64,000 nt of DNA. Source: Microplitis mediator (taxonomy: Eukaryota; Arthropoda; Insecta; Hymenoptera; Braconidae). The stretch is taken from positions 7,006,001 to 7,070,000 of the forward strand of contig NC_079969.1 of the NCBI RefSeq assembly GCF_029852145.1, in the 5' to 3' direction. The notes beneath the pieces were generated by a model, which did not search any database, was not told the origin of the DNA, and was given only the letters and a program-made list of their open reading frames with translations. The position numbers and the translations under genes were made by a program. Positions 11,584 through 23,197 of this stretch are shown here, piece by piece. The stretch's first letter is position 1. Each line of letters begins with the position of its first letter.

Positions 11584-11908
11584 ATTTCAACTTTCTTCCC
11601 TTGTAGTGTAATATACTATTTAAAATATCTTCATGAATATACATTTTATAAAAAAAATGAATATGACCTTTTTTGTCAAGAATTTAATTTCCTACAAAAT
11701 TGTTCCTATGATTTTTTCCTTTAATCCGCATAGTTCATGAGATATTTAAAAAAAACCGCAATTGTATCGAAAAATGAACTTTGATTGTCCTGCGGCACAT
11801 GTTGTTTTTACTTAAGAAGAAAAAACCAAATTACCCACGTATTTTTTCACTAAAAAGAAGCTTTTTATGGGGCGTCTGAGAAAATTTAATTTTCAACGAC
11901 CACCCTAA

Positions 11909-12724
11909 TTCATATGGATTATTATGGACCCACATACGAACTTCTGAAGAAATTGCCGTAGAAAATAGTAAAATATGGTGATCTTGTATTCAATTTTTGT
12001 TAGTGAGCCCATTTTACCCCGTCGTGATATCGTTTAACTATATGGTGTTCACCTTACCCCTACAAAAAATTTTCATTGATGGACTCTCGCTTTGACCTCG
12101 AATAATTTTGATAATAAACACACTGCTCATTTTACCCCAGTGTAGATATTATCTATATGATTTATAGGAATCTATGAAGTTTATTTTCTATCTATGAACA
12201 ATATTTCCATAAACTCCAACGAATTCTCATCGATTTTGCAAAAGCTTTCTATGAATTCCCATACTCCTTTATATGACAGCGCACTATATAAATATTTCTC
12301 ATCAGCCTCAGGATATAAAAAAACTACTAGTTTCACTTGTATAAATAAATGTATACAAATATATACAAATACAGCTATCAATATCTCTGTGAAAAAAGTT
12401 AAACAAACATCACAAAAAAAAAATTTCAAGTTTGGGACATGAACATTTTTATAGATAAACTTCAAATAACTTTAAGCCTCTATCCGAAAGCTGATTCGCT
12501 TAAAGCACACATAGATTTTCTTATATCAATAACTTTCAGTGCGGTGTTATGTAGCTTTCGTGACTATTTTTAGAAGAAAACTTTGGAGTTAAAGGATTTT
12601 CTTCGCTGAATTGCATTCGTTTCTTTCAATGTCTCTCAGTACCTCTGAATATCCCGAAAATTCCGTACCATAGTCATGTGCCTGGGTCAAACAATTTGAT
12701 CTGTTTTAAGTTAAATAATTTCTA
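11909..12724. other. AT-rich sequence with CCATAGG-like fragment
   Basis: 12160-12275 resembles a decayed piece of the CCATAGG family (TCTATGAATTCCCAT and similar). 11990-12150 carries three CATTTTACCCC/CACCTTACCCC phrases of the kind also seen at 26530-26790 and 39400-39730. Overlapping open frames at 12181-12465 are chance frames on opposite strands. Confidence 0.45.
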
Positions 12725-13863
12725 ACATGTGAAATCTAATCGAGTTTTCAAAATCAGACTTTTACTGCTTATTATTTATATTAGTCTGTGTCTGATCGTC
12801 TTTAGATAAAAAACAGCTTAACATTTTTATAAAAATTTAAAGACAGACCAATTAGTCCATTTTCGCTCTACACTAATCATCTCAATGTAATTGAGTACCT
12901 CAGTCGAAATCTAAGGCATACTTTGAACCTAAAAGAGCGTTGAAAACCTATATTACCTACAAATACATAAATCGTGAAATGAACGAGCTCAGAATTTTTT
13001 AAACCGACTCTCTGTTGGTCTCAGGCTGCTTCTAGGTCCTATTCCACATCTAGGTGTCATTCACCTACTGACCAAATCGCTGGATCACTGGCAGCAATTT
13101 TTCACCAGCCTTAGCATTTTTCGAATCGACTTTCTGTTAGTCGCAGGCTGCCTGTGTGACCCAACCCACCCTTAGGTGTCATCAGCCCACTTGAGAAATG
13201 ACTGGATCACTTGGATCGGTTCGTTTCACGATTTATGTCTGTGTAGGTCTAATTCACGTCTCCATAGTCTACGTATGTTCAATTCAAGCCTTCGTAACTC
13301 TAACCCGGGTAAAAACAAAACAATTTACAGTAGACATCAAAGATCTATTGTATATCTTTCGTTCACGGATCTATGACAGATCTGATCAGAATATATCGAT
13401 TTATTATGATGTTGTTTGATTGCCCTTTCATATAAATTTTCAAAGATTTACAAACTGCAACAGCCATGAGATCAAAATCTAAAAATAGAGCACAACCTCT
13501 CTCGCTATCGCGTCCGAGGTGTGCAATACCAAGCTTTATAGAAAAATCTACAGCAGACTTTCTAAAGACCTACCGCGTATTCGTTGTTCGCGAATTTGCA
13601 AGAGATCTTCCGAAAGTCTCTGTTATACTCTTCATTATTCGAGAATATTGTCTCCCTAGGTAGACTTACCCTAGATCTGTCATAGATCCGTGAACGAAAG
13701 ATATGCAGTAGATCTTCGATAAGTCTGCTGTAGATTGTTTTATTTTTACCCAGGAAGTAGGTCCATTTCAAGCTTCCACAATTACTATGTCCTAAAAAAT
13801 CTTATGTAGGTTTCCAATGCTCATTTAGGGTCAAAGTATGCCTTAGATTCCGACTCGGGATAC
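12725..13863. repeat. R1 repeat plus inverted-repeat-bounded segment
   Basis: 12725-12870 is a second copy of R1. It is followed by an inverted pair: 12893-12950 and 13806-13863 share ATCTAAGGCATACTTTGA with flanking similarity, bounding ~970 bp. Inside, a ~114-bp sequence is duplicated (13008 and 13122: CGACT-TCTGTT-GTC-CAGGCTGC), then the foldback element 13303-13754 is inserted. The short open frames at 13176-13771 lie in these repeats and are not considered genes. Confidence 0.65.
13303..13754. mobile_element. Foldback MITE, AGATCT type, ~80-bp TIRs
   Basis: About 452 bp. The arms 13303-13392 and about 13667-13754 are inverted copies that share GATATCTTTCGTTCACGGAT-like wording (ATCTTTCGTTCACGGATC, TATGACAGATC). 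Ends read ACCCGGGTAAAAAC and CCTGGGTAAAAAT. It shares the GGGTAAAAA-type end and AGATCT words with the AGATCT elements. The middle 13400-13660 is unique-looking. Confidence 0.8.
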
Positions 13864-15030
13864 TAATGAACGTTCACCCGATAAACCTCGACAATTCATT
13901 TAAAAACAAACTCAAAACACAACCCTTTAGTTTTACTATAACCACATTCCTAAACTATTTCCAGTGTCCATTTCATGAAAATTATTCGTGTCCCATTTGA
14001 TTTTCTATTTCTTTATATCCAAATCATAAAATTCCATGAAATGTCTTTTGGTCTGGCGACTTTCTTTCCACTAACAATATCTTCTATATATTTGAAATAT
14101 ATGAAGCAAGTAAAGACTGTAGATGTATAAAATTTTTCTCGTTTATGTCGTTGATATTTACAATACACAGTCAAGTAGGTTAAGTTGTATAACATCAAGA
14201 GCAGAAGCAAAAGACCGCGACTAGCCACGAGGACCAATCGTCCGTCAAAAGTTTCATACAACGGCTACACGAACCGCAATATCCTTGGTGTGTCCCGTGG
14301 TGTGCATAAAAACCCCTACATGCCCCTATCGTTTTCTACCCCTTCCTTGCATCCCTTTTACTACACCACGTTTTCTTCCACGTCGCCGTTTCAACGACCG
14401 CACCACAGAATCTAAAATTTAAACGGACGTGGATAGCTGAAGCAATAGTCGCATAACAAAGCTGTAGCATTGGTGCTCATCGGGCTGTAAAGATCGAGCA
14501 ATGTCGATTGCTACAGGAAAAATAGTGTCGCGTTTCATGGAAAAAAAAAAAAAAAAACCCAAACTGCTCGAGCTCCATCGACAGAATTCACAAAAGAAAT
14601 AAATGAAAATAACCCGTGTATGGGCTTAGAAAACCAGATAATAGAATATAATAGAGGATTTAAAATCCGGACTCACGCCTGGGAACAATCTGTTTGGTTG
14701 GATCTTCACAATCTATTTAGTTGAGATTTGCCGTATAGAAAATACTTTAGATCCTAGTGCACAAGTATTCTGCCAGTGGCGGTTTCATTGTTGTTTATAT
14801 ATACCCGACAGAAAATGCTGCAGCAAAATGGTACCATCTACGTTAAAGAGAATTGAAACAGCTGTGGAAAATGTTTTGTACGATTACGTTACACATTGGT
14901 GGTTGTTTTCACTGTTAAAGATTTAATTTAGGTTTTGTGCAATTTAGTGTAATGCTTTCTTTATGTCCAGTTTTAAATGAGAAAAAATAAATATTGTAAA
15001 GACAATATTTTCTTTTGTTCAGAATAGTAT
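13864..15030. other. Unique sequence with a less AT-rich island
   Basis: 14185-14415 (+) is open for 76 codons in a GC-richer island. The protein is basic and S/P/R-rich at both ends and has no recognised domain. It could be a small exon or a conserved noncoding block. A poly(A) run sits at 14541-14558. The remainder is AT-rich and featureless. Confidence 0.3.
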
Positions 15031-15670
15031 AAGGTACCGGCGGGTAATAAGGCAGCTAAGGAAGATTTTGAATAGAATCGAAAATGTTGCATTTACTTAT
15101 CGAAATGTATCATAAATCTTTATTTCAACACATTAGCCATAAAATATAATGAAGTAATGGTAATTTATACCTCAAACAAACAAAAAATTAAACTTTTACA
15201 AAAACCATACGAATAGGCCTTATTTTGCTGCGGTAGGGTAATAAGTCCTACGGGTTAAACAAACTAGAATAGTTTAATTATCTTCTATATAAATAAAAAT
15301 CAATTGCTGTTCGGTACTCTCGCTAAAACTCGAGAACGGCTGAACTGATTTGGCTAATTTTGGTCTTGAATTATTTGTGGAAGTCCAGGAAAGGTTTGAA
15401 AGGTGAATAAATATGAAAATGCTCGGAAATAAATAAAAACAACAATTTTATTTTTCCTTGGATGTGTCCCCCGTCGTTCAGAAATCAAATTGAAAGAATA
15501 GTTTATTCTGTGTTCGGGCTATCTATATTTTTCTCAATTAATCTATAAATTGTCTTATTGAGAAGGTTCGCATGTTTAGGTTCCACTATATTTAAAAATT
15601 GGTGTATTACCGTATGATGGACGGTGTGGCTCAAAAAGTTATAGATCAAATTGAACGGAATATAGTATAG

Positions 15671-15742
15671 TGCCGGATAGCTCAACTGGTAGAGCACTCG
15701 GCGCGATACCAACATGGTCTGGGTTCGATTCCCAGTTCGGGC
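15671..15742 (+). repeat. tRNA-like module / SINE head with intact A and B boxes
   Basis: A box TAGCTCAACTGG (15678-15689) and B box GGTTCGATTCC (15722-15732) fit the Pol III internal promoter consensus exactly. The T stem CTGGG/CCCAG is perfect and the D stem GCTC/GAGC is intact. The acceptor stem (TGCCGGA against TTCGGGC) and anticodon stem are only partly paired, and position 33 is not T. It is therefore a tRNA-derived sequence, most likely the head of a SINE, not a working tRNA gene. It continues directly into the GCTATCTATATTTT tail. Confidence 0.7.
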
Positions 15743-15797
15743 TATCTATATTTTTCTCAATTTATCTATCAATTGTCTTATTGAGAAGGTTAATTAT

Positions 15798-16378
15798 ACA
15801 CTGTAAAAAGAGCGGTGTTAAAAATGGACTCATTTTAACTCCGCCCGGTGTTAAAATAAAATTACACCGGTGTAGGAGGAGTAATTCACCGGTGTTAAAA
15901 ATACCGGTGTTAAATCAGGGTAACCGGTGTAAAAGCGGAGTAAAACCGGTGTAAAAGCGGGGTAACCGGTGTAAAAGCGGAGTAATACCGGTGTAAAAGC
16001 TGGGTAAACTACGTTCGCTTCGAGTATTAACTTTAAAGATTATAAAACACAAAAAATGTCAGTTCTTTATGAAAATTAATAAAGAATATCATTTATTAAC
16101 AAGTATAGTGATCGAGTAAGTAAAAATATTCACAAAGTAAAATATTTTAACACCGGTAAAGAATATCTACTCCGGCGGCGGCCTTATTTTAACACCGGTC
16201 TAGAATATTTACACCGACAGCGGTGTTATTTTAACACCGGAGAATTTTTTTTAACACCGGTACTGAATACTTACACCGGCGGCGGCGTTATTTTCACACC
16301 GCTTTCGGGGGTAAATTTAACACCGATAATTTTAACACCTACACCGATTGGACTTACCCCGGTGATTTTTTACAGTGT
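15798..16378. mobile_element. CACCGGTGT palindromic-core MITE
   Basis: 581 bp with perfect 12-bp TIRs (ACACTGTAAAAA). The interior consists of about twenty CCGGTGT or ACACCGG words, first mostly GGTGTAAAA in the left half, then TTTTAACACC in the right half, so the whole element folds on itself. A short unique centre (about 16010-16140) separates the halves. Noncoding; the 94-codon frame crossing its left half (15670-15954) is a repeat artefact. Confidence 0.85.
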
Positions 16379-17064
16379 AAGTTTAGGTTTTACTATATTA
16401 CAAATATTAAAAAATATCTGAAAACCAATTTTCGAGTATAGTGGAAACCTAAACATGCAAACCTTCTCAATAATACAATTTATAGATTAATTGAGAAAAA
16501 TATAGATAGCCCGAACTTATCATAACTGTGTGTGTCTGTCAATATCAAATTGAAATCTTATAAATAGCCAGTATTTCAGGAAAACTCTGTTTTGTAAGTA
16601 AGCAACATCATGTGTAATTAATCGAAAATAATAATAAAACTTCATTCATACCGAGCATTTTTTTTTATGAATCACAGATTTCTTCTGTTTGTATCAAATT
16701 TATTTTATGCAAAAGTTTAGGTTTTTTATTTATCGATTGAGGCAGTACGAAGTCTGCTGGGTCAGCTAGTACTTAATAAAATTCGTATTAGAGATAAATC
16801 ATCACTTGAATTTAGCAACAATACTTTTTTAAAGACAGAAGACTAGATTGTTTTTTATAATTTCTTCTGCGCTGCGACATCATATGACAGATGATGAAAT
16901 ATAGAAGACAGAGAACGTGGTATCAGGACTCTATGAACTTGTCATAACATCTCTATGCAAGACCCTTCTACTAAAGTAGCCTTTAGCGGAGGCGGTTATT
17001 TTAAATATCATTTATGTCACTTAGGCCTTATTACCCGACCGGCCTTATTACCCGCGGGTACCTT

Positions 17065-17461
17065 ATTTATAAATTACACATCTAAGATAAGGAAAATTTG
17101 CCCTGCCGGAAGAAAATGACATTTATTTTTACAATTTATTTTACGGTAGACTGTAAAAAATTTGCATTAATAGCTATTTCTAATAAATATGAAATTATTC
17201 AAGTATTAAAACTCCGGACTAGAGTGAAGTCGGATTGGAAAAAAAATCTGGATCCGCTTATGATTTTTTATAGAGTATAAAAATTACTGAAACACGATTT
17301 CCATACTCGAATTTAACTATTCAAGGAGTAGAATTGTAATTAAATAAACCAGTAAAAGTTAATGTAGCTCGTAGTTGCCTTTAATGAGACCCACATTGCC
17401 AGAATTGTACTGAAATTTCAGTAGACGTATTGAGACATCACAAATGTAGATAATAACTATG

Positions 17462-17493
<32 letters not shown>

Positions 17494-17824
17494 GCTGTAC
17501 CCAAAATGAGGGCAATTTCCGTTCGGAATGACAATGGCGCCTCGCATGTTGCCCAAGCTATCCATTAATGGCGTATTTGACTCAAATTCTTGGTAAAAGC
17601 AAACCTGTATTATGAAGTCTTCGTTTTACTGAAACCATTAAAAGCAGATTTAAATTCTCTTTTGATAGTGATGAGAAATTCATAAAAGTATTAGCGAGTA
17701 TACAAAGCTCTGATCAAAAGTAACTTTAATTGCTACTAGTACTAGGTTCTATATTTTATTGCTTAAACTCTCATTCATTGAGGCTTAAGATACTCGTTTG
17801 TAAAAAATTATATACGTTCTTATT
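17065..17824. other. AT-rich stretch with (TA)n tract
   Basis: TA dinucleotide tract at about 17461-17495. A small less AT-rich patch at 17365-17450 and 17500-17570 has no recognisable coding or RNA signal. Confidence 0.4.
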
Positions 17825-18601
17825 ACACGGGAAAAAAATTTCACTTAAATTTATGATACTAACATCGTAATTTTTCCTATTGATTTTAGTGGTGGACTAT
17901 ACCTGGAAAATCATAATTTTTACGATGTAGCATTGGAAATTTCATTTAAGAAAGAATACTTCAGACAAATAACACAAAGTCTTAAGCTCTTTAGTATAAA
18001 TTACGATGTGAACATCGTAAAATTTGAGAATTTGATGTAATAGAAATTTTAAATAAAAGTATTAAATAATAATCGCTCGGACGGGTGTTGGATTCGAACA
18101 CGAGACCTTTCGAGTGCGAAGTGACCGAGACCTTGGACCACTCGGTCACAGAAGGGCCCACAAGTTCAGGCCGTGTTTAAGATCCATATAAACGATATAA
18201 ATAAACAGTCATAAGTCACGAGAACGCCTCTTACGGTGGACACAGTTACTATTTAAAAATTACGATGTAACATCGTAATTTTTATAACTTACCTCGTATT
18301 ATAACAGTGGCAGCACTGTAATATTTATTTTATTCAAAAGTAAATAGAAAGATAAATATAGAAATAAATATAGTTTTTGAATTGTAATTTTTATTTTATT
18401 CTTTTTACGATGTTAACATTGTAATTGTTTAAATAATTTTTAATCCGTAAGTCTTTGGTAAAATTACGATGTTAAATAGTAAAAAATGTAACCTTCATAG
18501 TAAATTTTAAAATAAGACATTTGAAAATTGATGCTAATGAAAGTATAGTCCACGATTACGATCTTAACATCGTAAATTTTAGTGGAATTTTCTTTCCGTG
18601 T
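17825..18601. mobile_element. ACGATGT/ACATCGT palindromic-core TIR element
   Basis: 777 bp. Left end ACACGGGAAAAAAATTTCAC, right end in reverse ACACGGAAAGAAAATTCCAC. The interior repeats TTACGATGT and ACATCGTAA around short spacers at least eight times. A tRNA-like module on the minus strand lies near the middle (18075-18155). The TIR is nearly the same as that of the element at 24277, whose core is entirely different. Confidence 0.85.
18075..18155 (-). repeat. tRNA-like module inside the ACGATGT element
   Basis: On the minus strand an A-box-like TGACCGAGTGG (18148-18138) is followed by a B-box-like GTTCGAATCC (18099-18090), with spacing as in tRNAs of the Ser/Leu type. Flanking stems are imperfect. 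A decayed tRNA-derived sequence is more likely than a functional tRNA. It sits near the centre of the host element. Confidence 0.6.
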
Positions 18602-20384
18602 ATGAGTGCCGAAATAATTCCAAAAATCCTAATTACTCGTAAGCTTTAAATTGAAAACTCAAAACATTTAAGGATTAATTTTTACCCCGGTCTATCCTAC
18701 ATGAAGGATGCAGTCAATTTATATATATTAATAAGTATAATGATATGATTAAACGATTATTTGATAAATAGAATCGTTCAGCGGATGTTTTCCACCCGAC
18801 AGACACAATTGCCCTGACTTCCCCTTGAAGCTCTTACAATACACACTATATAGTCTCCCCTCAGGAAGTACGCTTTCTACTGAGAACAGTCTCTTCTCTT
18901 AATTCTTGCCTCCGGGGTTACTAATAACAAATACTTGAAACTTTTTTCTATTTACTTTTATTATAACGATCACGAAATCCCAAAAGTAAATACACGTGAT
19001 TAAAAGTAAGCTTACTTATAACTATTGATGAGAATACAACGAGTGTAATGAGAAATAGAGGCAATTAAAAAAAATGGCAGACAACGGCATTCTCATTAAC
19101 CAATACTAGAAGCAATCTCCGCACGGAAGCGTAATGGCGGCATTTCCGGGAGCAATGAACGTCCAAGTTAGGGTCCAGGTCACTTCCCTATGTTCTTCAA
19201 AGTACCCAGTAGTACATGGAGGGAACTAGATAGAACTAAAGGGAGCAAGTAAAGAGAGAGATAGAGAAAGTGAAGTTGGGTTGTGCAATCAGCGGGACAA
19301 TCGGTTAGACAGCCGTTCAATTATAATCGACAACGTGTCAGACGGTAGCAGAGAGTGTCATGGTGTGTCCTAAACCATTTCCTCTGTCTATCCTACTCTT
19401 GAATACCGCTAACAATGTCTATCGTTTCTACCATGTCTCTTGTGCTTTTCCAACCCCTTCCCAGCGCACGAATTCGCGAGAGGTTATAACGTTAATTCGG
19501 CAATTAACTCGGAATTAGCGATTACCAAGTGTGTCTGTTGAAAATCCACTTGATTCACATCAACACCCGTTGACATTTGCATCAAGGGACCGTGTGGAAA
19601 ACCTATAATTGTCATTAATTCACGGATAAATTTACTCCACCGTATACAAAATACATACAACTGAGTCATTACTAACTATAACTATTTACTGTTCAAGCAT
19701 CAGAGTATTCTATTTCACCATTTTGTAACTAAATTACCCAAAATAACTGGGAGACTTGATAAGTAGATGATAAAACTTTGACTTATGATTACGGGATTAT
19801 TACACGCAGTTTGAAATTTTATTGGTTATGGTATATGTTGACGGTAGAATAGTTTCCCATAATGAACATTTATAGAGAATATGCGGTGTAATGCAACTAC
19901 TTGGTTCGTTGGTGTGTTGGAATTAGAAATTAGCGGTTTACGATATTGAGTTTAGAGTTGGTGGAGGTTATAGTCTCTGTCGTTGGGTGGATATGCTAGT
20001 GTGCTGGACACGCATGGCTATTTAGGTGACGGAAGTGTGCTTACTATGTGGTTCTATTGTGGCCAGTATAATTGCCATTCTCTAGTTCCTATGCTCCACG
20101 ATGAATCACTATGCTATTCATGATCAGACATTTTAATTGTATTTTACGGAGGTACTGTATCATCATTACGGATTATGTTGAGTCGATAATGCGATTAGCT
20201 GAGGGTATAAAGACTATTTCAGGATAAATTTTTCGGAGATTAATTTGGATTAAGTATTTTGTTACAATAGAAGGGATATAATGATATTGTACTGACGGAA
20301 TAAATACCGTTGTACGTTTTAAGATCGGAAGTGTATTAAATATAAATTAGCTTTGTAAGAAATATTAGATCCTCATCAAAAACC
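18602..20384. other. Largely unique region
   Basis: The least repetitive stretch of the first 30 kb. Less AT-rich islands at about 18780-18910, 19080-19480 and 19900-20110 have no recognisable exon. A 61-codon minus frame (19484-19669) has no domain. It is a candidate for regulatory DNA, but nothing specific can be named. Confidence 0.35.
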
Positions 20385-21620
20385 TATGGATTGTATGGAA
20401 ATCCATAGGGATCCAAGCAGGAAAGTATGGATTTATAAACCCGGAAAAAATTGCGGATCTCCCAACCACAGTATTGTAGTAAAACATTTTTGTAGCGGGT
20501 ACAATATTTAGTGAAGGGTAATGCAGAAATAGTACTAATCAGGATTCGGTCTGGGTTCTTATAGAAATATTCACGATTTTAGTTGTTTAGAGCATGGGTT
20601 TGAATTCGGCACTGAGGGGTTGAAGCCAATGATTGATTGAATTGAAAATTAGGCTTTTATGTGGTAAATTAGGTGTAAACATTGATGTAGTCGCGTTACT
20701 ACACGTGTGGTTGAGGTTATTCGAAGTTGGTGCCGGCACTTCTTCAGTCCAAGTTGCAGCAACCTTAACCACAGCTACCATAGGGAAGTATGAATTTATA
20801 TAGGAATCCATGTATGAAACTATGGGTGCCTGGATTCTCATATAGAAACTCGGATATCTGGATTCCCACAGGGAGAAAAAAATATGGTAAATTTTACTAA
20901 AAAATATGAGAATAATTAATAAATTTGGATAGTAATCTTGAAACGCTTATGATTTATATGAAAATCATAAACAGATAAGCATATTTTACAAGTCGTTTGG
21001 TAATTTCTCATATACTGGTTATGGAAAATCTCTTATATTGCATATTAATTTTTAGTTATATTTAGTAAATTTTACTATATTAGAATGGAAAAAAATAAAA
21101 TTAAATTTTTATTAGCTTTTAATTTTTTATTATTATTGCTATCATTTTGATTATTATTGTTATTTATGTCATCTGTATTGGTGTTGGTGTCGATTTTTGT
21201 TATTTAAAAAATCACTTGTTTTAACCGAGATTCGAACCCTGATCTCCCGCGCGCGAGTCCTTTCCTATGTCTGACGGCCCGATGTCTCCTTTGAACAAAA
21301 GTTTCAGAACTTGTAATACATGTTTGTATATGCTATCTCCATCAATTTAAATAGAATACAGGATATCTGGATTTTCGTATAGATCCATGCTTGGTTCCCA
21401 TATAGATTTCACATGGTTTAGATCCCCATGGAAAGCCATGTCGAAATTTCTGTAGGAATCTATATTTGATTCCCTCATTGGTTCCACATGGTGTAGATTT
21501 CTATGTCAAAATCTATATTGGAATTCATATTAGATTCCCATATGGATTCAGTATAGTGTGGATTTCTATGGGGAGCTATGTCAAAATCTATGCTAGATTC
21601 TCTAGGAAATCCATAGAAAA
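20385..21620. repeat. CCATAGGAATCC family copy with internal unique DNA and tRNA-like module
   Basis: Clear family words at 20385-20420, 20780-20870 and 21358-21620 (GGAATCCATG, TATGGATTCC, GATATCTGGATT). The stretches between are AT-rich or contain the tRNA-like module at 21222-21290, so this is an interrupted or long member of the family. No closed terminal repeat was found. Confidence 0.6.
21222..21290 (-). repeat. tRNA-like module
   Basis: On the minus strand, GGGTTCGAATCTCGG contains a B box (about 21239-21228) preceded by an anticodon-arm-like GC-rich stretch (GCGCGCGGGAGAT) and a weak A-box-like GGGCCGTCAG. The T stem is imperfect. Likely a decayed tRNA-derived sequence inside the CCATAGG repeat. 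Confidence 0.5.
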
Positions 21621-23197
21621 TTTAATTTTATATAATTTCTCTTGGAAATTTTTTAATATCAATAAATATATGACTTGTACAATTTATCAATTTTTTTCAT
21701 TATCTCCTTTCCAATCTGTCCGTTCGACAACTCCCATAAATACACTTTTTAATAAAAAAAAATAACAAGAAAAACTTTTAAGAAATATATAAATTAAATT
21801 TCAATTCAAAATTTGAATACTATTTTATTCGATATCTTATAGGAAATAAAATAAAATGCAACTGTGTTGAGTTGATTTAGTCGTCTGACATATAATATTT
21901 CACAGACACACTTTGTACCTTATCCATAACGCCCTCGGTTACAGAGTAGTAGTAAGATTCAGGAGTCAGGAGTCAGCTGGATTATAATATACATCTGAAA
22001 AAAACTTATTTCTCGTGAAATGATACTGGGTGAAAAGTAATAAGAAGAAATGAAAAGTGACGGGGTGTAAAGAGAGAAAAAGAGAAGCGTGAAGTAAAAA
22101 ATGAATGAAGAAAGAAAAAATAAAAGAAAACGCAGAAATAAAAAATAAGAAAAAAAGGTATTTATGCGAGGACGAAAAGGGCTCTCTGATAGCGACATTC
22201 GGTAGACACTTACAACAGGGGAATTGTCTTCTATATATATATTTATATGTTAAGAAGGGTGTAGAAAGCTTGAAAAGGCGCGTATATAGAGTATTTAGAG
22301 ATACGCAGTAAGTGGAAACTCTTCTCTTACTCCCTTCTATACAATACTATTAAGTTTGAAAACGATGAATGCTGAATCTCGCTCAATTTAATGGACCCCG
22401 CGGCTCAACAACTCACGGTATTTACTTTCACTAACGTTCTTCTCATCTTGTCACCAAGACACTTCTAAGATTAGGGTTTGCGAAGATAGAGTTATACTTA
22501 CTCGTAAATAAAATAAATAACTTTAACAAATGAAAAAAACAATCTTAAGAATTTGAATTTAACTATTTTTTTTTTATATTTTACTGTCTCTGGTGACTTT
22601 ACAAGTGAGAAAACAAAACGTCTTCTCGTTTCGCTGTGAATTTATTCCTGGCGAGCGACACTACAGACGTATTATGTATATATATGTATATATATAGTGG
22701 AAGTATTTGGTGGTTGTGGTTGTTATACTGTTGTGTTGTTGGTTGTTTGTGTTGTCTTGTCTTTGGTGTTGTATTCCGTCTGGTGTGCGTTATAGCGGAC
22801 GAATAAGAAATGAATTTAGTCGAGAATAGAATGCATTTTAAATATACGAATAAATTAGCCGTAAATAAAGCGTTAAACTTTTGTTTATTTCAACTATTTT
22901 GCAAATATTATTCTTTTAATTTATATTATTACTTATTTTTTTTTTATGTAAAATACTTTTGGTAATTTTTCGGGTCCAGTTTTTTGAGGAACGGATGAAA
23001 AAGAAATATATGGTCGATATATATGGTGTATATTTTAAATAATTTTTTAGTGGACTCAATGAATTGTTGGCTGCAAAAACTACATAAAGTGTCTTGTTGG
23101 GTTTACTCAAATTTTCTACATGTTCTTATCTCCAATTTGGTTTCTTGACATCTTTAGTTACTAATTGTTGTGCAAATCTCTTTTTTCACTTAGATTT
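21621..23197. other. AT-rich sequence with purine-rich and GT-rich tracts
   Basis: 22030-22160 is purine-rich (GAAAAAGAGAAG type). 22700-22790 is GT-rich. (TATATG)n lies at 22676-22697. The overlapping open frames at 21959-22311 reflect the purine/pyrimidine skew. No gene seen. Confidence 0.4.

Larger units (their letters stand above)
10207..11908. mobile_element. 1.7-kb DNA transposon derivative with ~300-bp TIRs
   Basis: The outer ~300 bp on each side (10207-10507 and about 11610-11908) are inverted copies, sharing AAATTTTCTCAG, AAAAAGCTTCTTTTTAGTG, AATACGTGGGTAATTTGG and CAAAGTTCATTTTTCGATA. Termini read TTAGGATGGTC and TTAGGGTGGTC inward. The interior has a possible exon remnant (10994-11086), two strong GC-rich hairpins (11228-11297, 11521-11583) and otherwise AT-rich sequence. 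The long TIRs are well preserved. No full transposase gene is present. Confidence 0.85.
15512..16516. repeat. Inverted-repeat unit inside the Helitron
   Basis: An ~80-bp sequence beginning GTTCGGGCTATCTATATTTT and ending near AGGTT[T]CCACTATA occurs at 15512-15592 (+) and inverted at 16437-16516. A third, partial direct copy (15735-15790) follows the tRNA-like module. The outer two copies therefore act like TIRs of a ~1-kb unit. The shared start coincides with the 3' end of the tRNA-like sequence, which suggests that all three copies are SINE tails, two of them lacking the tRNA head. Confidence 0.65.
15281..16769 (+). mobile_element. Non-autonomous Helitron
   Basis: Starts with TC (TCTTCTATATAAATAAAAAT) directly after an A and ends GGGTCAGCTAG directly before a T. 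This matches the Helitron rule of 5' TC, 3' CTRR and insertion between A and T. The 5' part contains ACTCGAGAACGGCTGAAC and TTTGGCTAATTTTGG, wording typical of a widespread arthropod Helitron family (recognition from memory). A short GCAG/CTGC stem precedes the 3' end. No Rep/helicase is encoded. Its middle has been invaded by other repeats. Confidence 0.85.
15031..17064. mobile_element. Outer TIR element of a four-level nest
   Basis: 23-bp TIRs with one mismatch: AAGGTACC[G/C]GCGGGTAATA followed by AGGC at 15031-15053 and in reverse at 17042-17064. A subterminal GGCCTTATTACCC word is repeated (17028-17037, 15217-15226 in variant form). Without the nested Helitron the element would be about 545 bp. 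It is noncoding. Superfamily unassigned. Confidence 0.8.

Noticed and set aside
15671..15742. Functional tRNA gene
   Set aside because: A and B boxes are intact, but acceptor and anticodon stems are broken, and the universally conserved T33 is missing. It is followed by a SINE-like tail.
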